This document shows, one piece after another, positions 1 to 6,581 of a stretch of DNA of 9,061 nt. Source of the stretch: Mariprofundaceae bacterium (lineage in GTDB: Bacteria > Pseudomonadota > Zetaproteobacteria > Mariprofundales > Mariprofundaceae); NCBI GenBank assembly GCA_030950965.1, contig JAUZQP010000191.1:1-9061 (forward strand), given 5' to 3'. The notes below the pieces were generated by a model. The model saw only the letters and a program-made list of their open reading frames with translations. It ran no database searches and was not told where the DNA came from. Every line of letters starts with the position of its first letter. The first letter of the stretch is position 1. The position numbers and the translations under genes were made by a program.

Positions 1-55
1 ACATTTCTAGCTTGCCTATTCGCGCGATATTCTTCGTTATGAAAAACGTTATATA

Positions 56-119
56 TTAACAATATGCGCCGTTTTCATGCCTTGAATATCACGAAATATT
101 CGGCGCAATAAATTGTTAA
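56..119. repeat. Large interrupted inverted repeat in AT-rich non-coding DNA
   Basis: Three nested complementary arms lie in order. TTAACAAT (56-63) pairs with ATTGTTAA (112-119), TGCGCC (65-70) pairs with GGCGCA (102-107), and GAATAT (84-89) pairs with ATATTC (96-101). Unpaired bases sit at 64, 71-83, 90-95 and 108-111. This gives about 20 base pairs in a 64-nt structure, downstream of the 3' end of the SDR gene at 238. No U-run follows on either strand, so it is not a classical intrinsic terminator. It could be an mRNA 3'-end structure, a protein-binding dyad or a small non-autonomous repeat. The rest of 1-237 is AT-rich, with a 12-base palindrome ATAAATATTTAT near 160-172. I see no gene or RNA in it. 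Confidence 0.5.
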
Positions 120-237
120 AAGACTTATGCACACCTACTTACTGTGGCCTGAATAATAAATATTTATATTATTTTTGCACCGTACAAATATACACCCAGC
201 ACACAGCATGATGAAAAAGCATTGGCATTAACTATGT

Positions 238-1113
238 TTATTGTAAAGATTCAATAGCAGTAAGAAAGTTAGGGTATCGCAGCACTGCGCATAAATCTTG
301 ATGAAAACGTTTATTATTCAATCGCTTATTGTCTTTAAAAAATGATAACATCGCAGGGGACAATTGCACTGCCCCCTCCTCGGGTGAAATAATCCACGGT
401 GCTGGCGCACCCAAGCAATCGGCCAACTGGCTAACATAGTCAGCATGAGGCAAAGGAAGATCGTCACTAATGTTATACACCCCCGTTGCTACTGTGCTGA
501 TTGCAGCGGACAATGCTTGGACAACATCATCAACGTGAATGCGATTGGAGTAATGCTCAGGCTGCCATCGCACGGCACGGTAGCCCCCTGCTTTGAGCTT
601 TGCATGGATATTACGCTGCGGTCCATAAATACCAGCAAGGCGAAAAATACTGTATGCGATTTTATGATTATGACAAAGCTGCTGCCATACTTGCTCAGCC
701 AATAGGCGGTGTTGGCCGCGTATACTGGTGGGTTGACAATGCCAGCTCTCATCCACCCATTCACCACTGGCATCGCCATAGACTGAAGTAGAGGATAAAT
801 AAATAACATGTTGTAAACGTGGGCAGCGTGATAATAAAGAGGCTGCCCAGTCCCCTTGCGTGGCATGTATCGGCTGCCGCGCTAAGGGAATGGAGTCAAT
901 GATCACTGTAACATCAGACAGTCGCGAATCGTTCAGTATAGCAGGTGGCTCTTCCATCTGCATGGCTTCGTACCCTTGACTGTGCCAATGTTCGACGCGT
1001 GCAGCATCGCGGGACGTGGCAATCAGCCGCCAGCCCTGGTCTTTTGCGTTATATAGGAATTGTTGCCCCACGTAGCCGCAGCCCAACAATAATACACAAG
1101 GTAGCTGACTCAA
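238..1113 (-). CDS. Atypical SDR (NAD(P)-dependent epimerase/dehydratase-like, YeeZ type)
   Basis: This is a 291-residue Rossmann-fold protein of the atypical short-chain dehydrogenase/reductase group, probably cytoplasmic; the substrate cannot be told. The N-terminus has a beta strand followed by the dinucleotide motif G11-C-G13-Y-V-G16. The central SSTSVYG (107-113) is the usual Ser/Thr-Tyr strand of epimerases. FRLAGIYGP (157-165), NRIHVDDV (190-197) and VYNISDD (212-218) are typical conserved blocks. The lysine of the YxxxK pair is not at its expected place after Tyr112, as in YeeZ-like atypical SDRs, so oxidoreductase activity is uncertain. The start is TTG at 1113-1111, the only start-type codon between the upstream in-frame stop (1138-1140) and the Rossmann motif. 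It overlaps the TGA of the upstream cyclase-like gene as TTGA. No clear Shine-Dalgarno precedes it, so translation is probably coupled to that gene. Length fits the family. Confidence 0.88.
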   Translation of the reverse strand: MSQLPCVLLLGCGYVGQQFLYNAKDQGWRLIATSRDAARVEHWHSQGYEAMQMEEPPAILNDSRLSDVTVIIDSIPLARQPIHATQGDWAASLLSRCPRLQHVIYLSSTSVYGDASGEWVDESWHCQPTSIRGQHRLLAEQVWQQLCHNHKIAYSIFRLAGIYGPQRNIHAKLKAGGYRAVRWQPEHYSNRIHVDDVVQALSAAISTVATGVYNISDDLPLPHADYVSQLADCLGAPAPWIISPEEGAVQLSPAMLSFFKDNKRLNNKRFHQDLCAVLRYPNFLTAIESLQ

Positions 1114-4100
1114 TCGAAGCGTGAAGCCGCGACACTGTCAGCAATACGAGTAATATTTTGCCAAATAGGCAACTGGGTACACGTTGGATTATAATCCAAC
1201 AAATCAGCCAACAACTCCCGCACCTCTTCAAAGCGCTCTTCTTCGTACAACCATTGGGCAAAACGGAAGGCAACATTGACTTGGAATACGGCATTGTTTT
1301 GATTCTTGGCGTAATTCATTGCTTCGCGCCACAGCTTGAATGTTTCGTCAAAGTCTCCATGAATGGAGGCCCAGCGTGCTTTCAGTGCCAACGTTTGACT
1401 GTAGGCAAAATAATCACCTGTCTCAGCCGCCAACACCTCTGCCTTGGTAATCGTATCAATCGCCATATCATCTGCGTTAGCAAACAACTGCGCATCAGCC
1501 AGCAGGTTGAGCAGATACCCCAAGTACAAACGTGTACCTGTAGCCTGACAAAAACCAATACCTGTCATTAACTTTTCAATACCCGCCTTGGCACCGCGCA
1601 TTTTACACTCAAACCAACCATCCATCGCCAATGCCCACATGCCCCACAAACGCAAGCCATTGTCTTGTGAGCGCTTCAATACTTCGGCTGAGCGTTCGCT
1701 GAAACGATCAAAATCCATCGTTAATTGGCGGAACACGAGGCTGTTCACCTCCACATAACAACGCGTGGGAGCATGCTGCATGTGTTCAGCTCGATGTTCT
1801 GCCAAGTGCAAATGATTGATCGCCGCATCGACCTCACCCGTACATAAACGTGCCAATGCCATATAAGCATGGGTGGCACACTCAGGGTCTTGCCCATACA
1901 CAAACTTCAACCCTTCAGGCTTCTTGATGTTTTTTAGCAAAGTTAAAGATGTATCTAAATGCTTTACTGCCTCTGTCACATTGCCTGAATGGTATTCAAC
2001 AATAGCAAGGCAACGATTGGCAACACTGGCGATGTCAGGCATTTTCTCTGGGTTGCAACGCGATACAATACCCGTGGCAATCTGACCTGCGCGCTCAAGA
2101 TTTCCACGGGTCAATTCAAATACCCAAAAGCCGTACAGCACGCGATGCGCACCAGGGGCGTTAGGGCATTCGGCTAATTTTTTCTGCGCCTTGGCGAATA
2201 CTTCGATCACCTCTTTGGCAGAAAAACCTTTGGTTGCCATCAGCGCGTTACCAATCAGGCTTAAAAAGGTGATTTCATAACCATATTTCTTCGGTCCATC
2301 GGGGAACACTTGCAGGCACTCAATACCCGTTTGCAACTGATTGATAGCTTCACCATGAGCAGAACGGCTCATCGACTTCATGCCCGCTTCAAAATAGAGT
2401 GGTACGGCCTTCTCAGAGCATTCCCCCTTCCAAAAATGCCAAGCGACTTGATCGGGGTGACTGGCGCGCACGGTGGGGAACTGCTTAATCATAATGGCAG
2501 CAATTTTTTGGTGCAGTTCTTTTTTCTGACTGCGCAACACCGCGTCATAGGCAACACTTTGCATTAAGGCATGACGGAATGCATAACGTGCATCACGTCC
2601 CTTACCTTTTTGCACTAGAATCCCACTGCGTCCTAATTCCAGCAGTAGGTTTGTTAATTCGGTTTCTTCGATATTATCCAGCACCGCTTGTAATAAAGGG
2701 AACCAGAACTCCTTACCAATCACCGAAGCTGTTTGTAACACCAATTTAGCGCGAGGATTGCGATCCATACGTGCTGTTAACACACCACGCAAATGATCAG
2801 GGATGGAAATCTCGCCACCCTTTTTATCTTGCTCTACAGCCAAGCGCGTCATCTCTTCAATAAATAACGGCACACCATCAGATTTACGGACGATTTCGTC
2901 CTTGGTACTGGCTGTCAGGTTGCTCTCTTCTGACAGTGCTTCGACCATCTCACTGCAATCATCAGCCAACAGGCGGTTGACCGTAATCTTTTGCACCTGC
3001 GGCATATTATTCCACGGCAAGTCATTCGATGGGCGGCTGGTCGCGAGGATGAAAATGGAATGAGCTTCAAGATCTTTAATCAATGACGATAAAAATTCAC
3101 TGCTGGAAGAGTCCATCCACTGTAAATCTTCAACGATAATAATGAGTTTTTGGTCATCTTTGCAAAACTGCTGCATCAACTGCGTCAAAAACGTTACCGT
3201 CATTCCCCAGAATGCCGCTGGCGTAATGGAATCTGGTAATTTAACATCTTTGCCCAACAGTGAGTTGAGCAATAAATTAATGTCAGCAGGGAGTGTTTCT
3301 ACGCCACCAAAAAAGTTTTCTATTTTGCGTAAAACACTATCACTGGTGTCGCTATCACGGTATTTTAACCAACGGCGAAACCAGCGCGTGAAAGGGTAAA
3401 TCATCGCGTTACTGGCAAATTCTGATGACTGCAAATAAACGACGTTCACCCCTGGCTGTTTGGCTTGTTGCCAAAACTCTTGTGCCAAACGGGTTTTACC
3501 CATGCCAACATCGGCAGCAATCAGCAATGCCTGCCCTGTACCATTATTGACTCGTCCCCATAGGTTTTGAATCAAACTGACTTCTGTTTCACGACCAATA
3601 AAGCGACCCTGACGATCCGACATTGCCTCATCATCCGACCAGTCAAAAGAATCGGATTCCTTCAGCACTTTGTATACATGTATAGGTTCAGACACGCCTT
3701 TAATTTGGTGTTCACCAATATCTTCAAAGCTAAAACCTTGTTTTGCTAAGGTATATGTAGCAGCGCTCACCACCACACAGTTATCGGGGGTAGCAGTTTC
3801 TAAATGTGCAGCAATATTAGGGGTTTTCCCGACAATCGTGAACTCTTCGCCATCACCAACCACCACTTCACCCGTATGCATGCAAACACGCACATCAATA
3901 CGTTGGTTGTGATTATCTTGCAGGGTTCGGTTTAATGAAGTCATACCGTTCACGATATTAAGCCCGGCATTAACGGCGCGTTCTGGGTCATCTTCGTGCG
4001 CAACAGGGTAGCCAAAGTAGGCTAACACACCATCGCCCATGAATTTGGCGATATGCCCGCCCATGCCTTCAATAGCGGCAGAAACCATGTGTTGGTATTG

Positions 4101-4436
4101 GGTGATGATTTCGCGCATATCTTCGGGATCAAGATCTTCGGATAGTGAGCTAGAGTCTGCTATACCGCAATACAAGACAGTCATTCGCCGACGTTCTGCA
4201 TACATGCGGCGCGACTGCGTGAACTCTTTTTCAACCACCGTTGCTTCGATGGCAGGTTCAGAAGCCGAAGGTTTTTCACCCGCTAAGGAATGACCGCATT
4301 TACCGCAGAACTTAAAACCTTCTGGGTTTTCTGTACCGCAGTCAGCACACGTTGATTCGGGTGGTAAAGCGACACCGCATTTACCACAAAACTTCATACC
4401 ATCAGGATTCTCAAACTGGCAATCGAAACACTTCAA
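1110..4436 (-). CDS. Zinc-ribbon / class III cyclase-homology / AAA ATPase / TPR protein, cyclase site degenerate
   Basis: This is a 1108-residue cytoplasmic signalling-type protein. Two zinc ribbons open it: CxxC pairs at Cys3/6 with Cys17/20, and Cys30/33 with Cys44/47. A class III adenylate/guanylate cyclase homology domain covers about 85-258, with KFMGDGVLAYFG at 131-142 and GKTPNIAAHLE at 203-213. A STAND-like AAA ATPase covers about 278-560, with Walker A ADVGMGKT (308-315; its first Gly is Ala), Walker B IIIVEDLQW (432-440) and an ATSRP sensor (465-469). FRHALMQSVAYD (620-631) is the block usual after this ATPase. The remainder, about 670-1108, is helical TPR-like repeats. In the cyclase domain Asp135, Lys131 and Asn207 are kept, but the first metal Asp is Gly91 (GGT) and the transition-state Arg is His211 (CAT), so cyclase activity is doubtful. 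The start is TTG at 4436-4434; the upstream in-frame stop at 4449-4451 leaves no ATG or GTG choice, and MKC fits family starts. The SDR gene follows with a 4-bp overlap. Confidence 0.93.
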   Translation of the reverse strand: MKCFDCQFENPDGMKFCGKCGVALPPESTCADCGTENPEGFKFCGKCGHSLAGEKPSASEPAIEATVVEKEFTQSRRMYAERRRMTVLYCGIADSSSLSEDLDPEDMREIITQYQHMVSAAIEGMGGHIAKFMGDGVLAYFGYPVAHEDDPERAVNAGLNIVNGMTSLNRTLQDNHNQRIDVRVCMHTGEVVVGDGEEFTIVGKTPNIAAHLETATPDNCVVVSAATYTLAKQGFSFEDIGEHQIKGVSEPIHVYKVLKESDSFDWSDDEAMSDRQGRFIGRETEVSLIQNLWGRVNNGTGQALLIAADVGMGKTRLAQEFWQQAKQPGVNVVYLQSSEFASNAMIYPFTRWFRRWLKYRDSDTSDSVLRKIENFFGGVETLPADINLLLNSLLGKDVKLPDSITPAAFWGMTVTFLTQLMQQFCKDDQKLIIIVEDLQWMDSSSSEFLSSLIKDLEAHSIFILATSRPSNDLPWNNMPQVQKITVNRLLADDCSEMVEALSEESNLTASTKDEIVRKSDGVPLFIEEMTRLAVEQDKKGGEISIPDHLRGVLTARMDRNPRAKLVLQTASVIGKEFWFPLLQAVLDNIEETELTNLLLELGRSGILVQKGKGRDARYAFRHALMQSVAYDAVLRSQKKELHQKIAAIMIKQFPTVRASHPDQVAWHFWKGECSEKAVPLYFEAGMKSMSRSAHGEAINQLQTGIECLQVFPDGPKKYGYEITFLSLIGNALMATKGFSAKEVIEVFAKAQKKLAECPNAPGAHRVLYGFWVFELTRGNLERAGQIATGIVSRCNPEKMPDIASVANRCLAIVEYHSGNVTEAVKHLDTSLTLLKNIKKPEGLKFVYGQDPECATHAYMALARLCTGEVDAAINHLHLAEHRAEHMQHAPTRCYVEVNSLVFRQLTMDFDRFSERSAEVLKRSQDNGLRLWGMWALAMDGWFECKMRGAKAGIEKLMTGIGFCQATGTRLYLGYLLNLLADAQLFANADDMAIDTITKAEVLAAETGDYFAYSQTLALKARWASIHGDFDETFKLWREAMNYAKNQNNAVFQVNVAFRFAQWLYEEERFEEVRELLADLLDYNPTCTQLPIWQNITRIADSVAASRFD

Positions 4437-4460
4437 TGGACACCCCCGTCATCACTCCTT
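4411..4460 (-). promoter_or_regulatory. Shine-Dalgarno and out-of-frame mini-ORF over the cyclase-like gene's start
   Basis: On the minus strand a strong AAGGAG (4460-4455) is followed two bases later by ATG (4452-4450). This ATG opens a 13-codon frame that ends at TGA (4413-4411). It reads in a different frame across the TTG start of the cyclase-like gene at 4436. The same AAGGAG lies 18 bases from that TTG, too far for a normal site, though a G-run (4447-4443) lies closer. The start region may therefore be poorly initiated or controlled by a leader peptide. The 2-base spacing to the ATG is too short for efficient initiation, so this is a weak call. Confidence 0.25.
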
Positions 4461-4537
4461 CGTACTTTGAACCAGCCAAAAGCACGAAACATCGCCGCTA
4501 TACTAACCGAAGCGTAAGGCTTAGCGATGCTGAATAC

Positions 4538-4543
4538 ATTATA
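4538..4543 (-). promoter_or_regulatory. Possible -10 element for the cyclase-like gene and SDR
   Basis: A perfect TATAAT occurs on the minus strand about 100 bases before the TTG start of the cyclase-like gene. The -35 position falls in the hairpin at 4554-4578 and has no good TTGACA match (AACAGG at 17-bp spacing), so the call rests on the -10 box alone. Confidence 0.25.
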
Positions 4544-4553
4544 TTCGTCTAAT

Positions 4554-4578
4554 AAAAATGCCTGTTTACAGGATTTTT
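4554..4578 (-). terminator. Stem-loop flanked by A and T runs, candidate terminator of the ATPase/TOPRIM cassette
   Basis: AAAAAT and CCTG pair with CAGG and ATTTTT around a TTTA loop, with one bulged G at 4560. Read on the minus strand this is a short GC stem ending in ATTTTT, about 70 bases after the stop of the TOPRIM-like gene (4647), which suits an intrinsic terminator. The core stem is only four GC-rich pairs, so it would be weak. Its right arm is also part of a competing 9-bp inverted repeat: TTTTTCCGT (4574-4582) with ACGGAAAAA (4609-4617). Confidence 0.35.
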
Positions 4579-4618
4579 CCGTAGTTTTTCATCAATCACA
4601 AATGAACGACGGAAAAAC

Positions 4619-4628
4619 GCCGTGCGGC
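4619..4628. repeat. Short GC-rich palindromic motif GCCG-TG-CGGC
   Basis: Four complementary bases lie on each side of a TG spacer, just beyond the end of the TOPRIM-like gene and next to the right arm of the competing inverted repeat (4609-4617). With only two loop bases it is unlikely to fold alone. The whole gap 4437-4646 otherwise holds no gene that I can see. Confidence 0.25.
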
Positions 4629-4645
4629 TCAATTTGAATCGTTAT

Positions 4646-4654
4646 ATTACACAA
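4646..4654. repeat. Left copy of a 9-bp direct repeat flanking the cassette
   Basis: The sequence attacacaa here is identical to 6566-6574. This copy overlaps the stop codon of the TOPRIM-like gene (TAA, 4649-4647); the other lies just upstream of the ATPase gene. Together they bracket almost exactly the AT-rich two-gene cassette. They could be a target-site duplication or a short-homology recombination site, but nine AT-rich bases can also match by chance. Confidence 0.35.
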
Positions 4655-5342
4655 GCCCAAGCCCCTCTTCTAAACTTGTGATAAAACCATCAAGAGAAGG
4701 AGCTTTATATCGTGTATTTATATATAGCTCTTCATATGATAATGCATCAATTGTTCGTTCTATTTGATTTTTCTCTTTATTGTATCGCTTTCCAACACTT
4801 TGATATATTAAATCAAGCATTTCTGCTGGATGAGATAAGTCTGAGGCTAAACCTTCAGGAGTGACTCCATGAGAAGCTAACTGGGAGATAGTGATATTTT
4901 TGTCTATACGAGAAAAATGCGATTGTTCCTCAATAAACCAAGCTTCTATCTCTAAAATAGCCAAATGAAAATGTACGGGAACACTTGCATTTGGCATTCC
5001 TGTGAAAAGGTGTTTTGTTAATTGCTTAATATCACTATGAGTAAGTGGATATACATCTCTCAAGCCAATAATTAAATTATAGCCATTGGCTGTTAATGAA
5101 TCGTATTGGTCTTTAATTTGTGTTTTAACCTGTTCATCATTACAGCAGTTCGCTATTAAAACGTGTACGAAGGGAGAACCATTTTCCATTATAGATATAA
5201 ATTTAGAGTTGCCAAGCCGACCTTTATACTGTTCACGAACCTTAAACTCTATATGATGATTCGATGCCAACTCGCTAAGCAGGCGGATTGTAAATATTTG
5301 TTCTGTAAGACCTTCGACAAAAATAGCAAATTTCCTAGCCAT
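4647..5342 (-). CDS. TOPRIM-like protein, candidate effector paired with the upstream ATPase
   Basis: This 231-residue protein opens with beta strand AIFVEGLTE (6-14), which resembles TOPRIM motif 1 (Glu10 in VEGxTE). A second hydrophobic strand, NLIIGLRDVYP (89-99), ends in Arg95-Asp96 where classical TOPRIMs carry DxD. LEIEAWF (130-136) resembles the E-x-E-A-W block of DUF4276-like TOPRIM proteins. It may be a nuclease or other phosphodiester enzyme, or an inactive nucleotide-binding relative; no specific substrate is visible. The start is ATG at 5342-5340, one base after the ATPase stop TAA (5346-5344), with GAGG at 5356-5353 about 12 bases upstream. A longer TTG start at 5384 would overlap the ATPase gene by 41 bp and add 14 residues before the strand, so I reject it. 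Base composition is much lower in GC than the neighbours. Partnership with the ATPase is inferred from the one-base junction. Confidence 0.8.
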   Translation of the reverse strand: MARKFAIFVEGLTEQIFTIRLLSELASNHHIEFKVREQYKGRLGNSKFISIMENGSPFVHVLIANCCNDEQVKTQIKDQYDSLTANGYNLIIGLRDVYPLTHSDIKQLTKHLFTGMPNASVPVHFHLAILEIEAWFIEEQSHFSRIDKNITISQLASHGVTPEGLASDLSHPAEMLDLIYQSVGKRYNKEKNQIERTIDALSYEELYINTRYKAPSLDGFITSLEEGLGLV

Positions 5343-5343
5343 T

Positions 5344-6504
5344 TTAATTACTAACCTCAAGGAAGTTTGATGCAAAGAAGTCAAAGTTATTTAAACCAAC
5401 ATACTTAAACTCATCGAACTTTTCTTTTGAATTTTTTGAGTTATACAGACTAACTTCACCACCTTTTCGTTTAAGTACAGACCAGTATTCTAATGGTACA
5501 GACCAGTATTCTAATGGTACTTTATTCATCACAAAACGATCATTCGTTGTCATAATAAGTTGAAAGTGATTTTCTTCCGCTTTAGCAATGAGCAACTCAA
5601 TTATTGCAACAGACCTTGTATAATCAAGCCCTTCTCCAATATCATCAATAATGACGACCTGCTTGTTATGTGAAAAAGAGCATAGATTCAGGTGAATGAT
5701 AAGAGCTAAAGCTCGAAACATTCCTTGCGACATATGAATTTGAAAATTATGGAAATCAAGGTCTTTTTCTACGACAAAAACCCCTAATGCAGCAATAGGA
5801 AAATTCACACTGAACTGTAGATTTTCACAGCCGACACCTGATAAAGAATAACCTAATTGATTCATATCAGAAATAATGGACTTGTCGAAATCTTCACCGT
5901 ATTCAGTCAATGCTGAAGAGTAAACTTTCACTAAATTACTAGGGTCATCAAAAATTACTGCCTTGGATTTGTTTAAAAAGACCTCTGCCTCTGGCATTCC
6001 TAATATTGCTGAACGTCCGAAATCAGACCCAAACAAATACACTACGGCACTATTAGCCCATTTATTTAATTCCATTAAAAAAGGATGTTGTATTTCATCT
6101 CTTCGATTTACTGTAGCTAAAGCATCATTCGGAATCTTGAAATTTAGAAATTTATCTTCATTTTCATAAAATATCTTTCCCGAACCATCATTCTTTCGAG
6201 TTAGCTTATCTTTACTATCGACTTTAAGTATCTCACTATTTATTTTGGAATCTCTAAATGTTAATTCGTATGAAAATATTTCCCCATTCAAATTAATAAG
6301 AACATTAAAGTCACATGATTCAAAAGGTACTACGCGTTTTCCAGCAAGTAATTGAGCAAAAGAATTTATAACAGCTAATAAACGACTTTTTCCTGATGCA
6401 TTCTTTCCAACGATCAGGTTAATATCAGAAAAAGTTGCGTTTGAGAAACTCCAGTGTGTAGCCTGCCCTTCGAATTCTGAGTAACTAAATTTAATTAATG
6501 ACAT
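5344..6504 (-). CDS. ABC/AAA_21-type ATPase of a two-gene ATPase/TOPRIM-like cassette
   Basis: This 386-residue soluble ATPase has Walker A GKNASGKS (33-40), an ABC-type signature MSQG (258-261), and Walker B VVIIDD (283-288) followed by IGEGLD. The usual switch histidine after the next strand is Asn321 (LIMTTNDRF, 317-324). Such OLD/AbiEii/PARIS-like ATPases usually work as sensors or motors for a partner effector; here the TOPRIM-like gene begins one base downstream. The C-terminal part contains a 7-residue tandem duplication, VPLEYWS twice (329-342), from a perfect 21-bp DNA repeat. ATG at 6519 is also possible (five extra residues), but its AAAGG touches the start codon with no spacing. 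I prefer ATG at 6504, whose AAGGA lies about 14 bases upstream. Low GC and AT-rich codons set it apart from its neighbours and suggest acquisition. A defence role is inference. Confidence 0.85.
   Translation of the reverse strand: MSLIKFSYSEFEGQATHWSFSNATFSDINLIVGKNASGKSRLLAVINSFAQLLAGKRVVPFESCDFNVLINLNGEIFSYELTFRDSKINSEILKVDSKDKLTRKNDGSGKIFYENEDKFLNFKIPNDALATVNRRDEIQHPFLMELNKWANSAVVYLFGSDFGRSAILGMPEAEVFLNKSKAVIFDDPSNLVKVYSSALTEYGEDFDKSIISDMNQLGYSLSGVGCENLQFSVNFPIAALGVFVVEKDLDFHNFQIHMSQGMFRALALIIHLNLCSFSHNKQVVIIDDIGEGLDYTRSVAIIELLIAKAEENHFQLIMTTNDRFVMNKVPLEYWSVPLEYWSVLKRKGGEVSLYNSKNSKEKFDEFKYVGLNNFDFFASNFLEVSN
5475..5520. repeat. Perfect 21-bp tandem duplication inside the ATPase gene
   Basis: Two identical 21-bp units (5475-5495 and 5496-5516) are followed by the first four bases of a third (gtac, 5517-5520). 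Each unit begins gtacagacca and ends ttctaatg. The length is a multiple of three, so the frame is kept and VPLEYWS appears twice in the protein. Perfect identity, including third codon positions, points to a recent slipped-strand event. Confidence 0.97.
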
Positions 6505-6565
6505 AATGTATTTATCCATCCTTTATTAACCATCAATACTAAAAATTAAATATAAACAATAAAAC

Positions 6566-6574
6566 ATTACACAA
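6566..6574. repeat. Right copy of the 9-bp direct repeat flanking the cassette
   Basis: This copy of attacacaa lies in the 77-bp gap between the LprI-like gene's stop (6582) and the ATPase start. It matches 4646-4654 exactly; the match breaks at both sides (c versus t before, t versus g after). The gap is very AT-rich, with no GC-rich terminator hairpin, so transcription from the LprI-like gene could read into the ATPase gene. A local cassette promoter could also lie here, but I see no convincing hexamer pair. Confidence 0.35.
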
Positions 6575-6581
6575 TACCTCG

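Noticed and set aside
445..866. Open frames on both strands inside the SDR gene
   Set aside because: The SDR frame carries clear Rossmann and epimerase motifs throughout; the others have no recognisable domain.
5343..5384. A longer TOPRIM-like gene starting at TTG 5384
   Set aside because: It would overlap the ATPase gene by 41 bp and add 14 residues ahead of the first core strand. ATG at 5342 sits one base after the ATPase stop with GAGG upstream.
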